From Lepidodermella squamata (Eukaryota > Gastrotricha): 64,000 nucleotides of DNA. Position 1 is the stretch's first letter. Every line of letters begins with the position of its first letter. Location: positions 1,426,001 through 1,490,000 of the forward strand of contig JBLDXI010000033.1 of NCBI GenBank assembly GCA_047495785.1. Reading direction: 5' to 3'. Both the position numbers and the translations under genes were made by a program. The notes under the pieces were generated by a model, which saw only the letters and a list, made by a program, of their open reading frames with translations, was not told the origin of the DNA and ran no database searches. Positions 57,819 to 64,000 of this stretch are shown here, in pieces.

Positions 57819-58661
57819 ATGGAACTCGAACTTCAAAAACTGTTGAGCTCGTTCTTGCAATCCGACGGTAAAGCGGCTGTGAAGAAGGAACGCAAGAGGC
57901 CGTATGCTGGGCCGAAAATCGAAGATTCTGATTCTGAAACTTGTGAGCCAGATTTTACCAGCCCAATCCATGGCCTAGATTCTCGCCAGAACTCTCATGC
58001 TCATCAACAACAAAGAAGTCATGACCCATTTCCTACCTTCATGCCGAGTGCTATCAAGGGCAAAGCAATAAAAATGACATCGAAGCCGAGGACAACTGGA
58101 CCTATGCCGACGATTTTCTTCGGAATTTTGACTAAAGGCTTTGCACTGCCAAGCTGGCTGGCAGATTCTGCCGAAATCGGCCGGTTATTCGAGTTTGATA
58201 TTAACGATTCAATTTTAGTCAGATCTTTAGTCCTTTTACCCGACCTGGAAAACAGCAATGCTCTCGACTTCAAAGACGCCTCAAGACAAATCAGCGAGCT
58301 ACTTTCAGATTCTGCCTTCATCGAAATGATTCGTGATTTTGGACGATTAAGAATTGTTCGGCTCGGCGATGCAGGCCATTGGTTTTGCTTTAACGTCATC
58401 CAAGTTATTTTACAGCAAATTACGAGAGAGCAAACTATGGAACCAGAGGAGTTGGCAAATCGATTTGAAATGGCCGAGTCTCAAAAATCACAATGGCCTG
58501 TTTCTGTTCAGTTTATAACCTCTGGCGAGAGTAAGGACGGCGATTGGTTTCAATTTTGCAAAATGATCAGCGGCACTGAGCTGGTACGCAGTGTTGAATT
58601 TTTCAAGCCTAATGATTACAGCCCGTTTGGATCTTTCCGGAAATTTGATTTACGAACTTAG
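57819..58661 (+). CDS. Orphan 280-aa protein, founder of a dispersed gene/fragment family
   Basis: Single exon, ATG at 57819 (MELELQKLLSSFLQSDGKAA). The N-terminal third is polar with a basic KKERKRPYAGPK patch and a Gln/Ser-rich region. The C-terminal two-thirds alternate hydrophobic and charged residues and look folded (IRDFGRLRIVRLGDAGHWFCFNV; EELANRFEMAESQKSQWP; SVQFITSGESKDGDWFQFC). No known domain was recognised. Pieces of its 3' part occur as pseudogene fragments near 36006 and 40227, so it belongs to a multicopy family, perhaps spread by mobile elements. A polyadenylation signal lies at about 58720. Confidence 0.65.
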   Translation: MELELQKLLSSFLQSDGKAAVKKERKRPYAGPKIEDSDSETCEPDFTSPIHGLDSRQNSHAHQQQRSHDPFPTFMPSAIKGKAIKMTSKPRTTGPMPTIFFGILTKGFALPSWLADSAEIGRLFEFDINDSILVRSLVLLPDLENSNALDFKDASRQISELLSDSAFIEMIRDFGRLRIVRLGDAGHWFCFNVIQVILQQITREQTMEPEELANRFEMAESQKSQWPVSVQFITSGESKDGDWFQFCKMISGTELVRSVEFFKPNDYSPFGSFRKFDLRT

Positions 58662-59806
58662 TAATTCATATGCTTTATTGCTGAACCATTTAAATTGTTA
58701 TTATTCATGTGAAAAAAAATAAAATAAAAATATCGGCATTAACATTGTGGGGGCGAAGTGATAAAAGCTAAGGAAAAGCCCTAGAGAGCGAGGTTCGATT
58801 CTCGGCGAAATAAAATCGAGCTGGATGAGCATCATCTAACATTCCTTCATTTTCGGGTCAACATTAATCCCGCTCTGTGATTGAAGGGGTGGAATGCCTG
58901 CAAACACCTTGCCTTAGTTCCAGCACGCAAACTCGGTATGAGTTCCAGTTAACGCTCAGGGCTTAGAAAGGAATTAGAGGAATATCCCGAGGGGAATTCG
59001 CAATCAATTATAACTAAATAGATGCAATTTTACATCATGTAGGCTCCAAATGTTTTCGACCTATTCTAATATTCCAAGTGGTCCCAAATTGTGATTTTTT
59101 TAATTCTATTATAGTAAATTAACCTATACCGATTTTCTGTAAGGAAGATCAATGAGGAAGTGAAGAGCACGGTTTCCTTAACGAGATCAGAGCGCATTGT
59201 CTAGGACTATATAATAGGATATTATTTTCCTTTTTTACGCAAGACTTAATGTACGCTCCAGATAGTTTTTGCATACCTGGAAACCAACACGATAATTGCA
59301 TGGTTCTACTGTCTATCCTTTGCACCATAGCCATTCGGCATTAAAAGCGAGTTCATTTGTAGCATGAAGTACACATGCTGTATTTTATTCGTAAATAATT
59401 GGATTCCTTATATAATTTATATTGCGTCGTATGTCGGCGGCCTAATATTTGTTGAAGGCTCCGGATGACTAAATTTTCTTCGAATTTATATCGCCTACAG
59501 GCAGATAAATAATAACCGCATCTCTTTCACTGTATATACCAATCTATGATATCAACACAACCGGCAATTTATCGAGTGAAAGAATAGTTTTTAATTATTG
59601 ATTGAAGGTCCGTAGAGCACCGCAACCTGGGCCTCTAAATGCACAGATTATCCCAACTACTGACTACTCAAGTGTCACTTTCGAGACATTAAAAGTGCGC
59701 AATAATCGATCGGTATGCATTTTCTCGGTATTATAGAGGCACATAAACAAGTTTATAAAATCGCCCCAGTTCTCCCAACTATTTTAGCTAGTTAAATGAT
59801 TGATTA
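58662..59806. other. Intergenic region with a tRNA-like sequence
   Basis: No protein gene. GGGCGAAGTGATAAAAGC (from about 58750) followed by GAGGTTCGATTCTCGG (to about 58806) resembles the A and B boxes of a Ser/Leu-type tRNA, but the T stem does not pair fully. It looks like a tRNA-derived repeat, not a working tRNA. Confidence 0.35.
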
Positions 59807-60292
59807 ATGCTTGCGAAATGGATGATGGCAATTATTACTGTAATTACAACATTGGTCGAATCGAGTGGAGGTATCTTATGCTATCAAACAATCGGTGACA
59901 AAACGCTGACTCAGCAGTGGGTTGAAAGCGACGGGTGTCTAGAGTGCAGCGTGATTCGCGTCTACCGCATCCCGCCCGCCCTCGTCGGGCACATCAACAA
60001 GTCCAACCTCAATCAGAGTCTACACCTGCTGTATCCGAAAGCGCCTATTTTCAGCTGCTTCACATCGCTGGACTCGGATTTGACTTGCAAGTCGCGATGC
60101 TGGCTAGTTAAACATCATTTACCCAAGGACGAAAAAATTGTCGAATGTCGGTGCTGTAGACAAGCTTTGTGTAATTACTACATCGAAAAGCGGCTAAGGA
60201 ACAGCTCAGACTTGACCTCACTCAATGTCCTCAACGCGTTGATTTTCTTAATATTTTCTATAAATTCAGAAAACATATTTTTACCTATTTGA
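59807..60292 (+). CDS. Ly6/three-finger-domain protein, probably GPI-anchored (161 aa)
   Basis: Single exon. The signal peptide is MLAKWMMAIITVITTLVESS. The mature domain has the three-finger Cys pattern: LCYQTIG near the start, CLEC, FSC, TCKSRC and the closing CRCCRQALCN, matching the Ly6/uPAR CC...CN ending. A hydrophobic C-terminus (LNVLNALIFLIFSINS) fits a GPI-attachment signal. Family members in animals tune receptors or act as surface markers. Here it sits 1.3 kb from two nicotinic-type receptor subunits, which is suggestive because some Ly6 proteins modulate such receptors; that link is inference. Confidence 0.68.
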   Translation: MLAKWMMAIITVITTLVESSGGILCYQTIGDKTLTQQWVESDGCLECSVIRVYRIPPALVGHINKSNLNQSLHLLYPKAPIFSCFTSLDSDLTCKSRCWLVKHHLPKDEKIVECRCCRQALCNYYIEKRLRNSSDLTSLNVLNALIFLIFSINSENIFLPI

Positions 60293-60498
60293 AATAAAAT
60301 TTCTGATTAATCAAGGGGCGTTTTGTTATTGGATTTTATGACCTTGGTGAATCATTATTTTCTTGTTTTTCCCCTTATGAGTACGTCATTGCAAAAGATA
60401 GTGCAAGATGTGGGCGCGTAGTGGCGTGACACAGAAAAAAACAATTATATAAAGCCACCTTAATATTTTGATTTCATTATTTTGTCCATAAAATAAGA

Positions 60499-60817
60499 AT
60501 GAGCTTAGCCATGAAAGTTTTGACAGCTCAGTTGGTTTTCGGATTTTTCATGTTTCTGGCGCTCTCTTTGGTGGTTTCACTCAGACTTCCCATCATGACA
60601 CTTCTGATCGCAGCAGCCAGATCATGGTTAACTTCGCTGTTTCTTACTAGGTAAATTTCATTTAAAATTCGATTAATTGTTCTATTAATTTTTTTATTTC
60701 AGTTTCGCCGCATTTCTAGTCTTCAAATCTATTTTTGATTATTGGCAAGCGGTGAAAAACGGAGGTAGCTTGGCTCCAATTGGCCGATTTCCACTTGTTC
60801 AGCGGCCGACTAATTAA
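60499..60817 (+). CDS. Small hydrophobic membrane protein (88 aa), two exons
   Basis: Exons 60499-60650 and 60703-60817 join in phase across a 52-bp intron with consensus ends. The protein starts MSLAMKVLTAQLVFGFFMFL, has one or two hydrophobic segments (FMFLALSLVVSLRLPIMTLL; SLFLTSFAAFLVFKSIF) and ends with a soluble VKNGGSLAPIGRFPLVQRP tail. There is no recognisable domain. It is easily missed because neither exon reaches 60 codons. The clean splice join and AT-rich flanks support a real gene, but conservation is needed to confirm it. Confidence 0.5.
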
Positions 60818-61086
60818 CCGTTATAAAATATAAAATGATTATATACCATGATATCTCAATTTTTACGAATGAAATAAAACAAAAATTAATTTTTATTGAA
60901 ATTTTAAATGATAATGCAAACTGTGGCTATAAACCATATGAATATTGCCCATTGTATCATCAACATTTCCGCAGCTCCCATGTGTAATCGTTGTACTCGG
61001 AACAATCGATTAATTTCACCGAGTTCGCACCTGATTAGTTCAAATATCCTAATATATCGGCCAGTTTGAGGGCAATTTTTTCCGTG

Positions 61087-62808
61087 ATGCAATATTATTT
61101 GTGTGTTGGACTAATTATTTTTTGTACTTCTTTCATCTTCTCAGTTAAATGTGCTATAGTTCGCCCGATACCGCTGTCTGGCGAGGAATACGTAGTCTCC
61201 GACCCAAGTCATCCGAAATGTCGCAACGCTACCGATGAAGAACTGCTTTCGGCTCATCTTTTCAGCAACTATGACACTATGGCGGGTATGAAATTCACGG
61301 AAAAAATAAGCAATTAAGATTAATTAACTGGAAATCAGGGCCAAAACTCAACGGCATTGATCCTATCAACATTCAAATCGGGTTTATGATAACTTCTATT
61401 CAAGAGATGGATGAAGTCAGCCAAATACTTCACCTTCTAGTATGGTTATCTGTGGTATAATAAAATTTAAACAATTAATTATGAAAATATTAAATTTAAA
61501 TTAAATTAGGTATGGCGCGATGAAAGACTCGAATGGGACTTGAGGCAATTTTCCGGCATCAAGACTTTAACAGTCCGTACCTCGCAAATTTGGCTAGCGG
61601 ATTTGGTGCAATACAACTCAGCCGAAGAAATGAACTCGAATTTTTTGAATACCGCAAATGCTGTTATTAGTAATCAAGGTGTCGTGCGAATCATGACCCA
61701 ATTACACCTATTCGTCGCCTGTCACATGGATCTCACGATTTTCCCATTCGACGACGCGAAATGCCACGTAAAATTCGGCTCTTGGACTTACGATATGGAT
61801 AGCTTGATACTTCACAACGATTCATCGCAAGCTGATATGACTAAATATTCGGGCAACGCGAATTGGGTCATAGACAGCACTAGTTTCTTCCAAATTCAAG
61901 AGCGAGTAAGACCGGTCGTGAAGCATTCCCATACCCCGGCATTTGTCATACCCTCTGGATATCCACCAACATTCGTCCCTAGAACTGTCACCCGGCCATT
62001 CGCTGACGTCGAGCTTGTGCTAAGATTGACGCGAAAATCTTACTCATCCTACATTTTCTACATCTTCATACCATGTTTGACTGTTGAATTTGTTTCATTG
62101 CTTTGCTTCTGGCTGGATCCGAGGGATAACGAAAAAGTCACACTAGGTATTGGCCTTATCTTGACCTACGTCGTTTTTCTGCTTGTTGTCAATCAAAAAT
62201 TACCTCGCTCTGCTACGGAAATTGTCCCTCTTATAAGTATTTATCTTGCTTTAACTATGTCTCTAACCGCTATCATGGTTTTCACCCAAATCTTCCTATT
62301 AAATTGGTACCTCCGCCCCGTTCATTTAGGCCCAGTTCCGAACTGGTTGCGTAAGGTTTGTCTCGAGTGGCTCGGGTGTTTAGTTAAGGTTTGCAGTAGT
62401 GAGTCCTATCGATTGATCGATGAAAGCAAAATCGAGAGTACAAAAGCTCCATCGTCTATTAAAACAGCTAAATTGACATCATCACCTGCCTTCAACTCAT
62501 CAATGTCGATGGATTCGTTTTTCAGTCGTAACAAAAACGAGGGTCTAGATGGCAATTTACAACGGCTGAAGGTTATTGAGACGAAAGTTGAGAATACGGT
62601 CAAGTATTTTACGTCGGACCGGTCTGAACGATGGACGCGTGAACGGTATCGGCAGGACTGGTTTCGCGTCGCCTTCATAATTGACCGCGTGTTGTTCTAC
62701 CTGTTTTTCATCATCACGTCCGTCATCAATGTTATCACGCTATTTTGGATTCCAATGTCGCATTACGTCCACGCATCTGACGGCGATAGTGATGCGACCA
62801 ATGACTGA
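61087..62808 (+). CDS. Cys-loop ligand-gated ion channel subunit (cation-type, nicotinic-like), 537 aa
   Basis: Exons 61087-61285, 61339-61454 and 61510-62808 join in phase. A signal peptide (MQYYLCVGLIIFCTSFIFSV) precedes the ligand-binding domain. The Cys loop is exact: C176-HMDLTIFPFDDAK-C190. Four membrane segments follow: M1 (YIFYIFIPCLTVEFVSLLCF), M2 (EKVTLGIGLILTYVVFLLVV), M3 (LISIYLALTMSLTAIMVFTQ) and M4 (VAFIIDRVLFYLFFIITSVI). Glu just before M2 is typical of cation-selective pores. Loop C lacks adjacent cysteines, so it is not an alpha-type subunit. A long polar M3-M4 loop is present. It would assemble as a pentamer at the cell surface; the ligand is unknown. Confidence 0.88.
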
Positions 62809-62951
62809 TTTTGTATAAATAAAATTTTTATTTCGGCGGCGTTATTCCACAAGGGTTCAATGTTGAGAGGATGTACCGATATCAAAATAAAAATGATTTA
62901 ATTTTTAACAAATTTAACTCAAAGCACCAAACAAAAAAATAGCGGCTAAAA

Positions 62952-64000
62952 ATGATAGCCCTATTTATTACTCTAACGATTTTTCGAGTGGTTGAAGCCT
63001 CGGTAGTTCGGCCAATTCCTTTATCAGGAGGTGATTATCAACTCTACGACCCGGAACACCGGCGAATCCGCAATGTGACAGATGAAGAGCAATTAGCTTT
63101 GCATCTGTTCAGTCATTACGATAACATGACAGGTAAATCAGAAAAAAATTCGAAAAAAAATATTTAAAACACCTTAAAAATAGGGCCTGTTATCAATGGG
63201 AGCAAAACAATACATTCAACGTTAGGGATTTTTATTGTATCAATTCAAGAAATGGATGAAATTAATCAAATTCTTCACTTGTCGGCTTGGCTTACAATAG
63301 TAATGAATTTTTCTTTGAATAATCGAATGTTTAGCGCAGTTTTCTTTCTAGACTTGGAATGATGAGAGGCTAAGTTGGAACCCAGAGATTTACGGCGGCC
63401 TGAAATCGGTGACCGTGAATGCCAATCGCGTCTGGCTGGCTGATTTTGTCTTCTACAACTCGGCGGCTGAGATCGATTTGAACTCGCTGCGGGCCCGTAA
63501 TGCTGTAATCGATTACCATGGAAACGTCAGAATCACCCCTCAAGCTCAACTTTGCGCTGCTTGCTACTTTGATTTAACTGTATTTCCTTTCGATGACACG
63601 ACATGCCGGATAAATATAGGTAAAAATGGTCAGGTTTTGAGGTGAATTTAAGGTTCCAGCTTTGAATTCGAGCCTTCTCTTTCTCTGATTATAATCCGAT
63701 TATCCGGATAAAATTAAAAATTTTTTTTAGAAAATTAGTTGATCCAATTTTCTTTATTCGGTGATACAAAATTTGATTGGTAAACATTTTATTTTGATTT
63801 TCCGATTTTTCAAATGTGTGCCTTGGACTTCGAATTCTTTGGCCGCAATTCAAAAATGATCAACAACCGATGCTTCAAGCCCAATAATCGGAAAATCAAA
63901 TAAAATTTTCAGTAATAAAAAATGTGCTGGACTATTGGAATGTAATGCTGGAACCTCAATTTTAGTGGTCCAAACTCGTTTTAAATTTTTCTAAATTTTT
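62952..64000 (+). CDS. Second Cys-loop receptor subunit, tandem paralogue, cut by window end
   Basis: Exons 62952-63132, 63184-63299 and 63352-63619 repeat the exon structure of the gene at 61087 with the same phases. The signal peptide is MIALFITLTIFRVVEASVV. Shared segments are VRPIPLSGG, RNVTDEE, LHLFSHYDNM, SIQEMDEINQILHL, VWLADFVFYNSAAE and the Cys-loop text CYFDLTVFPFDDTTC. After the phase-1 donor at 63620 no further exon is recognisable, so the remaining ~380 bp are a long intron, or the gene is broken there. It is described as partial because the membrane region is not in the window. Confidence 0.78.

Noticed and set aside
58748-58810. Candidate functional Ser/Leu-type tRNA
   Set aside because: The T stem and acceptor stem do not pair properly, so a tRNA-derived repeat is more likely.
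61066-61086. Earlier start for the first Cys-loop subunit at a non-ATG codon
   Set aside because: The ATG at 61087 gives a standard signal peptide and matches the layout of the paralogue.

Overview
This window is eukaryotic genomic DNA and fits a nematode best. Genes are compact, most introns are 45-60 bp with T-rich acceptors (TTTTCAG, TTTCCAG, CCTAG), and intergenic DNA is full of small inverted-repeat elements. The gene content fits too: an atypical H-NOX (soluble) guanylate-cyclase homologue, cation-type Cys-loop receptor subunits, PAN/apple-domain secreted proteins, FLYWCH/MULE-type zinc fingers and an M13 peptidase. I cannot name the species. Exon joins were worked out by hand from splice signals and codon phase. 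Nearly all join in frame, often with a paralogue supporting the join.

Layout. 0-9 kb: an M13 (neprilysin-like) metallopeptidase, a small coiled-coil protein tail-to-tail with a RING/IBR protein, and a neuronal calcium sensor. 9-13 kb: five minus-strand genes for small single-pass membrane proteins, three of them tandem paralogues of a family I do not recognise. 13.5-16.6 kb: an 11-exon gene with an apparently heme-competent H-NOX domain joined to a cyclase domain that has lost its catalytic residues. 16.6-19.6 kb: a CpG-rich gene-free tract upstream of a nine-exon, 912-residue secreted PAN protein with long Trp/Pro-rich repeats (19.6-23.8 kb).

24-41 kb is the mobile-element district. It holds a MULE transposase that looks nearly intact (minus strand), a giant palindrome (arms about 27.05-28.08 and 30.18-31.47 kb) built partly of ~185-bp subrepeats, and a divergent zinc-finger gene. 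It also has a 1.16-kb non-autonomous LTR element with apparently identical LTRs and a perfect 5-bp target duplication, a perfect 98-bp inverted repeat, several MITE-like elements, and fragments of two genes whose full copies lie elsewhere in the window.

40.6-64 kb is gene-rich again: a beta-propeller-like protein, a cytochrome P450, a two-PAN secreted protein, two more multi-PAN secreted proteins, a tandem pair of MRH-like lumenal-domain proteins (one soluble, one membrane-anchored), a 280-residue orphan, a Ly6-like GPI-type protein, an 88-residue two-exon membrane protein, and two tandem Cys-loop receptor subunits, the second cut by the window end. The PAN proteins share exon phase and order and look like one family that grew by phase-1 exon duplication. 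Function assignments rest on motifs only; no database search was possible.
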